64,000 nt of DNA from Pyropia yezoensis (GCA_009829735.1 CM020619.1:7740375-7804374), one strand, 5' to 3'; positions 10,241 through 21,250 are shown, counted from the stretch's first letter. Notes: generated by a model not told the origin, from the sequence alone. Made by a program: numbers and translations.

Positions 10241-10588
10241 TGGACCCGCCCCGCGATTCATGTCGTCTGAAGGGTACGCCTACATACTACATACCGTATA
10301 GGCTCGTGCGGGGCGCGGAAGGGTCGAGTCCGACTCCGCCACGTCGTCTGCGCCCTCGCGTTCTGTTGGCGTGCTCTTCCGCGACTTTGGTTTCGCCTGC
10401 TTGGCCTGTTGTTTGCGTCGTCGCCCCCCATTCATACCGGCACTCGTTGTTGGCGCCTTTGTCCCCTGTGAGAGCTGTTCCTCACTGCTGGCGCTGTTGA
10501 CCGCTGATTGCGCCCCTACTATCTGCTGTTGGAGACGTTGCCGTCATCTTGCCCACGTCCCGCTGTCGCGTGTGACCGCGAGGCTGCT
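10241..10588. other. Leader region of the CR-kinase pseudogene
   Basis: No gene seen. Pyrimidine-rich, TTTG/CTTG-containing sequence at 10355-10560 resembles in style the leader before the NTPase gene at 3900-4000. Confidence 0.3.
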
Positions 10589-12442
10589 ATGGATGCTACA
10601 CAGTCGGCGGCGGTTGCAGCTCTTCTTTTTTCTGGCTTGGCGCCAGACTACCCTGCCGCGACTGCCGAGCGCGACGCCAAGCTCAAAGCCTACGACGATG
10701 CCTGCTAAGCACAAAAGGCTTCGCCTCTCGCTTCATCCGACAGCGTTCTACATGGGAAGGTTATCTCCATCCTAGCTCTCGACGTCTCTTTGCGGAGAGC
10801 AGACCACGAGGCCAGCAAGTAGGTTGTCTTGCTCAATTACGTGGTTGTGCACCCTGGACAGTTTACTGTGGAGGGCGTGGAGAGTGTTGCTGCGGATCTG
10901 AAGACGCTCCTAGCCCAAGTGTCGACGCTGTCGATCAAGTCGACTGCTTTGCGAGAGGAGTTGGAGGCGCTGCGTGTGGCCAAGCCGCCGCGCCACCCGT
11001 ACTTTTCCGACGCTGCAGGCGATGGCAACCTTATTAGGGCGTATGTTCCAAACCCTCCGCGGTGCTCATCTGACCAAGTGGTGTCCGAGGACGGCAAGGT
11101 GGGACCGACAACGTTGACGCACGTGAGGTTTGATCCAACCAGTGACGGGCGCGTATGGAGCGCTCTTGTGCCTGACCGTGTTTTGACCTCAAGCGATGTC
11201 GAGTCTGCAGAGCCGCGCCTCATGGACGGTCTGATGGGCACTTCCAGTATGGCGTTGGTGCCGGAAGAGGACGTGGCTGGGATGGATGGCGTAGTGTCGC
11301 CTTTTGACAGACTCTTGCACGACCTCTACGGCGCTGAAGGCGAGGTGGTCTACAAGCAGGCGACGCTGAAGCGATTGGGTTTGCCGTCGGTATTCTCTAC
11401 GCCATTGTCGACGGCCGACAACTTGTGCGGCTTCAACCTTCACGAGGACGATTTCGTGCCATTGCGGGTGCGTGAGTACAAGGGAACGAACTCTTCCTGC
11501 GTCCAAGCTTTGCCGCAAGCTTTTGCCTTGCGTCCAGTGTCGCAGTCGGTCTGCTGCTGCGAGATCTTCAACCGGAGAGTATCATTGTGCCCGTAGATGT
11601 GGCGACAGGACAAAGGAACGAACTCTTCCTGCGTCCAAGCTTTGCCGCAAGCTTTTGCCTTGCGTCCAGTGTCGCAGTCGGTCTGCTGCTGCGAGATCTT
11701 CAACCGGAGAGTATCATTGTGCCCGTAGATGTGGCGACAGGCAGGGGCGCGCAGTTTGGGGCCGTTTTTATTGCGGGTGGGCGCATGCCCATGTGTCTCG
11801 CCACAAGCGAGGAGTTCGACCTGTCCGAACCCAGTCATGCACGGCTTGCCGATCGCTTCTACCGTCGAACTCGCCAACAAGTCCAGCACCTGATGCAGCT
11901 TGTCCGGGAAGCCATCCCCATCAACCCGTCGGTGACAGCAGATGATGTGGGGCTCTTCCCTGATACGCTGTTCTGCAAGAGGAAGACCCTGTCGCACTAC
12001 GTCATGCACACCTTTGAAGACTCGGTAACCCACGTCATGCGCGTGCTGTCCCACCTTCACAAGGTCGGGCCGCGCGACAGCATATGCTTTCCATTGGGGT
12101 TCTGTGTGGTTGAGCGCCCTGACATGCCTGAGAAACTCACTACGGACATGATCTTCCCCAACCTTTATCAAGATGGTACCCCCGTACAACCTCATCGTGC
12201 CCGCAGACCGGAGCTTGGCCAACAACTTTGTCGCTGCCTGCAAGCAGTTTGTGAGTCGCTTACATGCAGCTGGTGTGGTGCACGGCGATTTGTACATCAG
12301 CATCTTTGCGTGGCGCCTTTGCGCTGGCGTGATGGAAGTCGAGGTTTTTGACTGGGATATCGCCTTCTTCATCCACAAGCACATCCCGCAGAAGCTGGCG
12401 GAAACGTGGCGCCATACCAAGAAGTGGAGCGGCCGATACGAC
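10589..12442 (+). pseudogene. Broken CR-effector-type protein kinase
   Basis: From ATG 10589 one frame runs with in-frame TAA (10706-10708) and TAG (10820-10822) codons, then openly to about 11480. It shifts by one base at about 11482 and by another near 12170. The middle holds the VREYK-G strand and helical segments. The C-terminal part has LHAAGVVHGDLY, an HxD-type catalytic loop, and VFDWDIAFF in the place of the DFG Asp. This kinase architecture is common as the C-terminal toxin domain of Crinkler/CR effectors. A glycine loop is not obvious. With two stops, two frameshifts and an internal duplication it cannot be expressed as one protein. It lies 3.5 kb downstream of the NTPase-nuclease gene on the same strand, so the two may be a local family. 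Confidence 0.6.
11483..11746 (+). repeat. 132-bp in-frame tandem duplication within the kinase pseudogene
   Basis: Two virtually identical copies start at 11483 (GGAACGAACTC) and 11615, a period of 132 bp or 44 codons. Each encodes the kinase segment NELFLRPSF ... PVDVATG. Because the period is a multiple of three, the duplication itself keeps the frame. Confidence 0.9.
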
Positions 12443-13080
12443 CGCCTCCGCGTCGTGCCAGGGCCAGTGGACGTGGGCGGCGTGCCCGCCGCCGACGGCG
12501 GCGTGGCGGCCGTCGTGGCGGGGTACCACTCCAACGTGCTGCTGACGGCCGCGGGCGGCGCCTACGCTTGGGGCTGGGGCGCCTACGGCCAGCTGGGCGT
12601 CGGCGATCCCGCCGACCGGCGGGTGCCGTGTCGGGTGGCCACCCCCCCGGGGGTGCGCCTCGCCGCTGCCGCCGTCAGCGACCGACACGCGCTGGCGGTC
12701 GACGCCCGCGGGGGTGTGTGGGTGTGGGGCACCAACGAGTTTGTCCAGCGTCGGCGCCGCGGGGGACACCCGTCCCGCCCCCATGGCGGTGGCCTCCCTG
12801 GGCGGCCTCGTCGTCGCGCCGGTGAGTGCGGGGGACCGCCACTCCGCGGCGGTCACCACCGGGGGGGCCTTCTCCACATGGGGCTGTGGCGCGGACGGGC
12901 AGCCTGGGGCGGCGGGCGGTGGTGGCGGGGGATGGGAGGCGCCTGGTGGCCGCCCTCCTGGGCGTCACCGTCCGGTCGGTGGGGTGCGGGCACAACTTTT
13001 GTGTCGCCCTCGACGCGGGGGGGGGGGTGCGGGCGTGGGGCAACGACACGTACGGCCAGCTGGGGGGGGGGCGGGGGGGC
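12443..13080 (+). pseudogene. RCC1-repeat fragment, frameshifted
   Basis: About three and a half RCC1 beta-propeller blades, recognised by AGYHSNVLLT...AYAWGWGAYGQLG, SDRHALAVD...VWVWGTNEF, AGDRHSAAVT...STWGCGADGQ and GCGHNFCVALD...RAWGNDTYGQLG. The family acts as a Ran GEF or in other beta-propeller roles. The blades fall in three successive frames, with shifts near 12740 and between 12905 and 12935, so the gene is broken or the sequence carries indels. A normal protein has seven blades; the N-terminal ones are absent. The first blade reads straight on from the CR-kinase frame. After 13080 the sequence dissolves into G-rich repeats that could be an intron. Confidence 0.65.
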
Positions 13081-14290
13081 GTGAATGGCGTCGGTGGGGG
13101 GGGGGCCTCCCCCCGCCCGCCGTGGGGTTGCGGGGGATGGGATGGTTTGGGGGGCGTGGGTGGTGCGGGGGTTGTGGGGAGGCCTCCCCCCGCCTGCTGT
13201 GGGGGAGGGTGCGGCGGTCTCGGCAGGTGGGATGGCGCGGCGGCAAGCGCTTTTTGCCGCCGTCGCCGCCGACGCCACCGCCTCCGCCGTCGCCCCGCCG
13301 CCGCAACCGCCACCGCCCCCGCCGTCGCCCCACCGACGCCGCCGCCCCCGCCGTCGCCCCGCCGCCGCAATCGCCACCGCCTCCGCCGTCGCCCCGTCGG
13401 CGCCGCCGCCGACCGGCCGACCCCGCGGCCCCCGCCCCGGACCCCGCCGTCGCCCCGCCGTCGTCGCCGTCGTCATTGGGACCGCCGCCGCCGCCACTGT
13501 CGCCGCCACTGCCACTGCCGCTGCTGTCACCACCGCCGCTGCCGCCGTCGCGGACGCTGCCCCCCGCGGGGGTGGTGGGGTGGGTGAGGGGTGGGTGGAT
13601 GAGGGGTGGGGTGTCGCGGGGTGAGGTGGGGAGGGGGGGGTGTGGGTGAGATGGGTGGGGCGGCGGGCGGTGTGCGGTGGGGCCTCCCCCAGTCTGCCGT
13701 GGGGCGGGTGGTGGGGGGGAGGGGTGCGTGGCGGGGGGGTGCGGGGGGGCCTGCCCCTGCCCGCCGTGGGGTGGGGTGGAAAGGGGTGGGTGGGTGAGGT
13801 GGGTGTAGTGGGGGGGGGGGGTGGGGTGTCGGGGGTGGGTGGGGTGGGGTGGGGGGGGTGGGGTGGGGTGGGGGGGGTGAGGTGTGGTGTCGGCGCGGGG
13901 CGCCGCGGGCCCCGGCCGCCGCTACGGCCGCCGCCGCTGCCGACTCTGCCTGCCGCTGTCGTCGCCGCCGCCGCCGCTGCTATCGTCGCCGGCGCCGGCG
14001 CCGGCGCCGCTGCTGCCGGCGGCGCCGCCGCCGCCCATTCCGCCACCGCCGCAGACGGACAGCGGGGGGGGTACGGGGGGGCCGGCTCCCGCGGTGGGCT
14101 GGGGCGGGGTGCGGGGTGGGCGTGGGCGTGGGAGGATCGGGTGGGGTGGGTGGGGTGGTGTGGGCGGGGTGGGGCGGGTAAGGCGGGTGGCGGGGGGGAT
14201 GCGATGGGGCAGGGAGATGACTGCGGGGGGTGATAACCGGGGGGGGGGGTGATAACTGCGGGGGGGGTGATAACCTCTGGCAAGCGTTTT
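13081..14290. repeat. G-rich minisatellite-like block
   Basis: G-run-rich sequence (GGGGTGGG-type, quadruplex-prone) with a recurring motif of GCCTSCCCC followed by GCCCGCCGTGGGG near 13106, 13178, 13680 and 13748. Three short tandem units of GATAAC plus a G-run lie at about 14217-14275. The opposite strand is open as a Pro/Ala-rich frame over most of it, which I attribute to composition. Confidence 0.7.
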
Positions 14291-15049
14291 CTTAGAGCAA
14301 CAGACCAGAAGGTCAAGGGTCAGGTGTCTGTGCGCCATGAGCTTGGTATTTCTGTGGTACACGACTTGCAGAGGGAGTCGGCACTCACTACCACGACCAC
14401 CGCCACCGCCGCCGCCACCATCGTCGCCGCCGCCGCCGCCGCGGACGCCGCCGCTGACGCCGCCGCCACCGCCGCTGCCGCCGCCTCCCCCTTCCGCAGA
14501 CCACGGCCCGTGAGGGCCCGGCAGTCGCGGCCAGGGGCCGTCCACCGACTGGGAAACGCCACCCCTCGACGCGACGCTCGGCCACGTCCAGAAGGTCGGG
14601 GTACCGCCTTGGAGATAGCGCAGGGAGCGGGCCGCGGCTGGCATCCCCACCGCGGCGGCGGCGGCGGCTGGCCTCGCCGGCAAAGACGCCACCGTCACCG
14701 CCGCCAGAACGGGGATCCTGCGGGAAGACCCCGGCGACGGCGTCGCGGGCGCCATCACGTCACCCGCCCTAACCTCGGCGGCACCGCGCGCTCCCTGACA
14801 GTGGCGGGGCCGGGGGAGGGCGGCGCCCGCCGCACAGGGCAACGGGTGTCGGTGTGTCCACCGCCATCACCACCCCGACGCCCGTCTCGCCGGCCAAGCG
14901 GGCTGTAGGACACCTCGGAGAAGCTTCACAGGGAGGTGAGCAGCGGGTGGGCGCCCCCGCCTGGGCTCCCTCTAGCGGCGGCTCACGCCCGTGCCCCAGC
15001 TGGGGAGGGATTGCGGGGAAGCGGGCCCCGCCCCGACCTCCCCGAGCGG
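14291..15049. other. Unresolved GC-rich region
   Basis: A minus frame ending near 14750 down to 14500 contains a plausible leader (Ala/Pro/Val-rich from an ATG at about 14755) followed by an aromatic TFWTWPS stretch. A plus frame is equally open. I cannot choose between them and recognise no domain. Confidence 0.25.
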
Positions 15050-16273
15050 TCACAGCGACGCCCCCCCCCCCCCTCCCGGCTGGGGGGGGGCCACCCGCAA
15101 GCCGCGGCAGCTGGCCGGGCACCGCACCTCCAGCGCATCTCCCCGCAGCAGCACCGCCGTGGCCGCCGCGTGGGCCGAGACGGCCCCCACCAGCACGTAC
15201 TCCGCGGCGGAAAAGACGTCAAACGCAACGCCCAGCCGCACGTATGTGCCCGGTGGCGGCGGCGGCGGCGGCGGCACCCCCGGCGACGGTGGCGGCAGCG
15301 AGCGGGAGTAGAGGACAAAGTAGGCGGCAAAGCCGCCTATCGCCGCGACCGCCGCGACCGCCGCGGCGGCTTGAACCGCCAGCACCCCACGGGGGCGGGC
15401 GGCGGGGCGAGCGGGGGGGGTGGTGCTGGCCACCCCGCCAGCGCCCATGGATGAGGCCGGCTGAGGAGGGGGGGCGGGGAGGGGGAATGTCCGCCCCGTA
15501 GCGGCAGTGGAGGTGGCGGTGGCGGGGGCTGTGGCCGGCGGCGGCAGTGACAGCGACGGCGATGACGCGGCGGCCGACGGCCCCCCCCCGCCCCCGCTGT
15601 CGGCAACGGCTGTGGTCAGCAGCAGCCACCCCACCTGGGCGGCCACGTACACCTGCGCCCCCCGCTCGTGCGCCACGAGGTTGACGTTGGTGGACGCCGC
15701 GACGCACAGCCCCCCCGCGGCGGCGAGCGACAGGGCCAGCGCCACGCGGCCGACGCCCAGCCGCCACCGCCACCGCCACGGGCTGGCACAGGCGGCCGCC
15801 ATCGTCCGTGGCGTGCCTACCGCTGGCGGCACCCCCGCAGCGCCGCCCGACGCTCCCAGAGCAGGTAAAGGGGGAAGGGACGGCGGGGTGTCCCCGCCGC
15901 AGCCGCCGCCGCCGCCGCCGCCGCCGCCCACCACAGCGGCGGGCCGCTGGAGCGGTACTGCCGCCACCGCTAGTGGCGCCACCACACACACCGCCCCCTC
16001 CTCCTCCTCCTCCTCCTCCCCCAGCGCACCCCGCGGGGGGGCATACCGAACGAGGTAGAGCGACAGGCCCGTGGCGGCACCCGAGGCGGCAACGGCCAGC
16101 CCCCCTACGGCAAACGCCACCCCCCCGCCGACGAGGCTCGCGTCGGACAGGCGTGGCAGCCACACGGGCCGCCCGTCGCCGAGGCCAACCAGCACCACGA
16201 CGACGGCGCCGGCCGAGGCGACGGGCAGGAGGATGGCGGTGAGGAGGGGGGCGGCCGCCGCGGGAACCCGCAT
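15050..16273 (-). CDS. Six-TM membrane protein, Frag1/DRAM/Sfk1-like
   Basis: A 407-residue intact frame with strong hydrophobic segments at about 8-32, 46-76, 174-194, 205-224, 296-323 and 345-376, separated by an acidic loop (E-run at 86-92) and Gly/Pro-rich loops. H202 in NVNLVAHERGAQVY, at the start of a TM helix, and E358 in the last helix (FDVFSAAEYVLVG) match the His-x-x-Gly-Ala and late Glu pattern of the Frag1/DRAM/Sfk1 family. Known members sit in lysosomal, Golgi or plasma membranes and affect autophagy or phosphoinositide/GPI metabolism. The loops are longer than usual, mainly simple-sequence insertions. The ATG at 16273 immediately precedes the first TM segment. Any polytopic membrane family of similar topology remains possible. 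Confidence 0.5.
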   Translation of the reverse strand: MRVPAAAAPLLTAILLPVASAGAVVVVLVGLGDGRPVWLPRLSDASLVGGGVAFAVGGLAVAASGAATGLSLYLVRYAPPRGALGEEEEEEEGAVCVVAPLAVAAVPLQRPAAVVGGGGGGGGGCGGDTPPSLPPLPALGASGGAAGVPPAVGTPRTMAAACASPWRWRWRLGVGRVALALSLAAAGGLCVAASTNVNLVAHERGAQVYVAAQVGWLLLTTAVADSGGGGGPSAAASSPSLSLPPPATAPATATSTAATGRTFPLPAPPPQPASSMGAGGVASTTPPARPAARPRGVLAVQAAAAVAAVAAIGGFAAYFVLYSRSLPPPSPGVPPPPPPPPGTYVRLGVAFDVFSAAEYVLVGAVSAHAAATAVLLRGDALEVRCPASCRGLRVAPPQPGGGGGASL

Positions 16274-16382
16274 GGCCTGGGCGCAGCTGCGGGGATGCCG
16301 ATGGAGGGGCGTGTGGGGGGGTGGTGATGATGGGGAGGGTGGAGCGCAATGGGGCGGGGATCATCAGTAAAATGTGCCATAC

Positions 16383-17869
16383 CATTGAGGCCCCCATCTA
16401 ATGAAACCATTATGAGGCATGCCTTTATGGGATCCCTTGGTCCCATTACGAGGGGTGCCCTAATGGTGCCCTGACAGCGCGGTCCATTGGCACCGTTTTT
16501 TTTTTAATGGTCACGTTTTTCGGAACGGGCAGATGTTTCATGGCCACGGACATTCTTTTTGATATCCTCTCCAGCACACCCTCACCTACGGTGAGACTCC
16601 AGTCTCCAAGGTCCCTACCGCCGCTCCGCCGCTAGCAACATGTACGGGTTGCGAGAACCAGCCGGCTGCGCGGAGGTGGGGGCACCGTCGACCAGCAAGC
16701 TACACGCTCGGCGCCTCCCTCCACGGGTCCAACCTCGCATCCACCGTCACTAACGCCAGTCTTGCCATGCTGCGTTCCGTGCAGAACCCTCCCCTCCATG
16801 CTTCCCTCCCCTCTGCCGCATGCGCCCACAAAAATTCACTGCCGCAAACGGCGTGCCCGTCATATGTCGTTCCGCACCCGACCCTTGCCCCCCCCACTTA
16901 CGTACCTGTCTCCATGCCCATCCACCACTCCGGGCGCTGTACCTCTGCGGAGATATCATTGGCATGACCACATCAGCGTCCGCCGTGCCGATAGGTGAAC
17001 AAACATCCGTAGCCGCAAGCAGCGGCGGAGCGTGAGCGGCAGATGGCGCAGACTAAAGGAACAACGATGGGGCAGCAGCGTTGGCAGCTGCTCCAGCCGC
17101 CTTTCGTGCCACCCCCGTCACCTCGGCCGCAGACGCCCCATCAATAAAGACCCACCCACCCTTCCACACGGCCCCCACCGCGGCCGCCGCCAGGACCCCT
17201 CTTGTCCCCGCGCACCCCCCTTCTCCCTTCTCCCCACCACATCCCTTGCCTCATCGTCCTCGGCCATCTTCACCCCCTCGCCCTTCTCACTTACCCCTCC
17301 GTTACCGCCTCCCTCCTCGTCCCCATCCTTGTCGTCGTCCCTGCCCGAGCCCTCCTTGCTGTCCCACGCTCCCTCGCCGTCCACACCCCACGCTCCTCGA
17401 GCCGACGAGCCGTGCGCCCCACGACCAAGTCGAAGTGCTTGCGGAGGGCTGGTGGCCGTTGTGCCCGCACAGCTGGCGGCCCCCCCCTCTTCTTTGCCGT
17501 TGTCAGCAACGCTTTGCCGAGGCGCTGTGTGACGCCGCACCAACCACGGCGTGGACGTGCCCCCCCCCCGCACCCTCCTCCCACGAAGAGACTTGCACTC
17601 ACTGCCCCTCAAAATGGCCCGCAGGACGCGGGCGGTGCGGCGCCACTGCTCAGCAGGCCGTGGCTTGGTCTTTGACGGAAATAATTCTGCGAGGGGGGTC
17701 GCTCTCGGAACTCTCTGACGGGTCCCCTCAGACTGATCATTGAGCCTACCCCTGTGAAAGGTCGTTAAACGCACCTCTCAATGACACCAAAATGACTCAG
17801 TTACGGGACCCACCATTCGCCCATTGGAAGCTCAATAGGTGATTAGACGTCTAATCGACCCCTCAATGG
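16383..17869. mobile_element. Candidate non-autonomous element with degenerate inverted ends
   Basis: The left end reads CCATTGAGG followed by CATCTAATG. The right end, reverse-complemented, reads CCATTGAGG followed by GTCTAATC. Short variants of CCATTRWGG recur just inside both ends (16383-16500 and 17720-17870), like subterminal repeats. The interior has Pro/Arg-rich open frames on both strands that I cannot assign. No target duplication is obvious, so this is tentative. Confidence 0.3.
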
Positions 17870-17870
17870 G
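17820..17870. repeat. Nested palindrome
   Basis: GATTAGACGTCTAATC (17841-17856) is a perfect 16-bp palindrome. It is flanked by CCCATTG (17820-17826) and CAATGGG (17864-17870), so the whole can form an interrupted hairpin. Confidence 0.8.
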
Positions 17871-18493
17871 CGCGCGCACGTTTAGTGATGATGAAGCGGC
17901 GGCGGCGGCGAGGCCCCTCGCTCTGCCCAGACCCCATCACGCTGCAGCATTCCACCTGCCACGACAGGTGAGGGTGCTGCGCGAGGCGACCGGCTGGGAG
18001 AGGGCACCCTCCCCAGATCCGGGAGAAGGGCGAAAGGCTGCGTTGACGCGCACTACGCATACATTCTTACAGTAAAGTACAGAACGGCGAAAGGATGTAA
18101 ATACATACTGTACCTTCCCTGTGGGGGAATCATCGTCGCGAAAACTTACCAATTACAGTGCGACCGCTCACTTGGCCGCCCCGCAGTTGGGCCGATCGGC
18201 TCAACTGAGGGGGGCGTATGCAGTAAGTGGCCCTCTATGGAGACAGAATTCGGTATATATTTACTCTCCTCAGAGTCGGTTCGGAAAACTTGTCGTGTCA
18301 CCTGTCCTGGCAGGAATGGTATTTGGCGATAATATTTTGTGGTATTTTGTGAATGACCGCCGGTCGTCGCTCGCCGTCACTCGCCCACCCCCGACGGAGC
18401 AAGCCACCGTCCACTGATCGCCCATCATCCCGCCTGTGACAGCACTTCATCCTTCCCCGCACCCTTGCCGCTCTCCAACCTTCTTTGATTGCC
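17871..18493. other. No gene seen
   Basis: Leader region of the pogo-like pseudogene. TACAGTGCGACCGC at about 18154 could be a pogo-type terminus next to a TA, but I find no matching inverted copy downstream. Confidence 0.3.
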
Positions 18494-20259
18494 ATGACGG
18501 ACGATGCTCAAGAAGGTCCCTCTCCCCCACCATCCCTCCTTGCAGCTCTTTTGACCGCCGCCGCCTTGATCCCACATGCGTCAGCGGTACTCTCGGCCCA
18601 ACCTGACGCGGCCGGCGCGGTCAACAATGAGGCAAGCGCTGCGCTCGATGCCGTTCGCTAAGCACTACAAGACACCCCCCTCCCCCCAGCTCTACCTGCA
18701 CCCTCTCACCAGCTCTACCCGCACCCCCAGCTCCAGAGGCGCCTGGGGCTGTTTCACAAGCCGCCCCACGCTGCGATCGACCAAGGAGGACAAGCCTTAC
18801 AGTCCAACAGAAGCAGCTGCTCGTCACGCAAATCGACGACAAGGTCCCTCGCGCCGTGTTGGCGCAGAGGTATGGCATCTCTAAGTACACCATCCACAGC
18901 GTGTATGCGGGGCGGCGAGACGTGTGGGCCGCTGCTGCTGCAGGCGCACTCTCCTTTGCACGGTGCGTCCAGTGATGTCGCTTCCCGCTGGTAAGGTCCC
19001 TCCTTCTCTAATAGTTCAAGCCCATTCGCTCCGTGGGGCGCAAGACGATTCTTCTCTCTCGGCTGGCTATGTCCGTCAAGGCCCGCGAGCTCACGCAGCG
19101 CCATTACCCTGGGCAGGACTTCTCGGCGTCGAACGGGTTTGTCTACCGCTGGGCGAGGCGCCGCGGAGTTCTGAGCATTCACCTTCATGGCTCAGGTGGC
19201 GGGGTGGATGTTGAGGAAGGCGAAGCAAGAATGGCGGAACGAAGGGCGGAAGTGTTGGGGCTCGACCGTGGCTATATCCTCAACATGAACGAGGCAGCGC
19301 TGTTATACCAGCTGGCGCCCACCCGCTCCTACGTCTTGGACCGTAACGCCCGGGAGACACGTGGCACGGCGATGCAGACGGCAAAAGCACGCATCACTCT
19401 TATTGTTTGCGTCAACACAACGAGCACGTTTTAGTCTCTCTCCATTATTGGAAAGGCGGCCGAGCCGGTTTGCTTCCGCGGGGTGCAGGATCTTCCTTTG
19501 CGGTACTACAGCCAACACAATGCGTGGATGGACTCCACCGTATACGCCGAGTCGCTGGCCGACTTCTCGACTGATTGGGCCGCCTTCACGGCGCAGCAAG
19601 GCTTTTCAGTCATGGACAATGCGTCAGTGCATGACTCGTCGAGATCGAGCGACCGAATGGACATCGAGTGGCTGCCGCCTAATACGACGGCGCGTTTTCA
19701 ACCGGCGGACCAAGGCGCCATCAACGCGATCAAGTCAACTTAGAAGCGCGGCATGATGCGAGATGTGCTCTTGGCGTTGGACCAGCAATTTGAGGAGACT
19801 CCGCCCGAGCGGGACGCGCGGCGGAGAAGGAACGCTCGGGAGAGGGCCGGGTGGCTCGGGGTGACGGATGGGCGGGCACCGCATGTGCTGGGCGCCATGC
19901 GCCTCGTCAAGGAGGCGTTTGACGGCCTGTCGCCTGTATCCATCATGCGCTACTGGCTGGGCGACAGCTGCACCCCGCCCGACGTGTCGCGCCTCATCCA
20001 GTTGAGGCTGGACGAGGCGGTGGCGGCGACGCGCGAGCCCGCCCCGACAAACAATGCGCAGGCCATTTTTGCGTTGCTGCGCAGCGCGCGGAGCGTGCGC
20101 CCGGTCGGCGGTCGGCCTGCTGGCGAGGGCGGCAACGGCACTCACGAGGGGCTCATTCCTGTCTGCCATCCTCGGGCGCTGTCCGTTATTGAGATATGGC
20201 TCGGGGATGAAGATAGCGCAGACTCCATTATGTCTGTTGAGGACACAAAAATAAACTGA
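18494..20259 (+). pseudogene. pogo/Tigger-type (DDE_1, CENP-B-like) transposase, dead copy
   Basis: ATG 18494 opens an Ala-rich N-terminus that shifts frame around 18660-18720. Next comes a Psq/CENP-B helix-turn-helix (LAQRYGISKYTIHSVYAGRR, about 18855-18915). After stop codons at 18973-19017 a frame opens at 19033 with the DDE_1 core. The first catalytic position reads NMNEAALLYQL, with Asn where the family has Asp. The second is VMDNASVH, the third WLPPNTTARFQPADQGAI. In-frame TAG codons lie at 19432-19434 and 19741-19743. The C-terminal helical region ends at 20259. The order HTH, then DDE with a DQGAI block, is diagnostic of pogo/Tigger elements. The lesions and the lost Asp make it inactive. 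Confidence 0.8.
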
Positions 20260-21250
20260 CACCTGGCCAGACGGGCCTGCCCGCCGTGGCTCCATGCCCA
20301 ACTACCCGATGTCTTCTCTTTGATATTTCTTGCGAGGAGAAAAAACAGCACAAAGGCCACAGATGGCAAGCTATGATTGTCTCAAGTTTTCATGGCGAGG
20401 GCTTGGGGCTCTAAGGAATGCGGGGCGGTGCGCCATTCGGTATTCGCTGCGGCGGCTCCCGGCAGCTCAGCTGCGGTGATAAGTGTTGAGGGTGCAATTG
20501 GGGGGGCTTCCCGCCGCAGTGGCACAGTGTCCAGCGATGTGTCATGGGGGTGGGCGTCCCCCGAGGCAATGATGAGTGACCAAAATTGGTTGGGCCCCGC
20601 CGCAGGGCTGGCGGGGGGCAGCACAGGGGATGGGGAGGCGGTGGGGAAGACAGAAGGGGAGGGCTGGGCGCCCAGCGCTATTCACGTAGCCGCCGTGCCC
20701 GATTGACTGACTCCACAGGGCGCGGGACCCATCCGAGGGTGCTTTGCCGGCGGGGGGGCGTGTGGGGGGCTAGGCGCCCAGCATCGTCTCCAGCAGCCTT
20801 GTTCCTGATTGCGTAGCCCCGCCGTGCACGGGTCCCATCTGAATGTGTTGGGTTGGGAGGGGAGTTGTTGGAGATATTTAGCGGGGGGGGTGTGAAGGAG
20901 AAGTTGATGCGGCGGGGAGGGGTGGGAGAGGTGGGGGAGGAAGGGGGGAGGATGGACGAAGGGGAGCGCAGGAGCAAAGGGGGAGATGCGGGCAGGCCGA
21001 CTGGCAGCAACCGGCGCGACGTCTCGCCTCGGCTGGGGGGCTGGCTCGCGGGCACGGATTCGGGGGCCCGTGCCACGTGAGTGGTGGGCAGAGCTCGGAG
21101 AGAGCGGAGGTACGTCGACCCGTCAGGTCCAGCGCATCGCGCCCAGCGATGACAATGATGGATGACAGAATTTGGCCGGGTACCGCACAAGTGCTGGGCA
21201 TGTCGGGTGTGCTGGTGGGGACAGCGGGGGGGGGGGCTTTGTCGGGCGGC
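20260..21250. other. No gene supported
   Basis: Both strands carry a short plausible frame at 20380-20708 with no recognisable motif. The rest is G-rich intergenic sequence. Confidence 0.3.

Noticed and set aside
8317..10270. Two plus-strand frames of 434 and 544 codons
   Set aside because: Homopolymer and CCG-driven open frames, antisense to the MYB repeat, with no motif.
12853..14316. 487-codon Pro-rich minus frame
   Set aside because: Antisense to RCC1 blades and produced by G-runs on the other strand.
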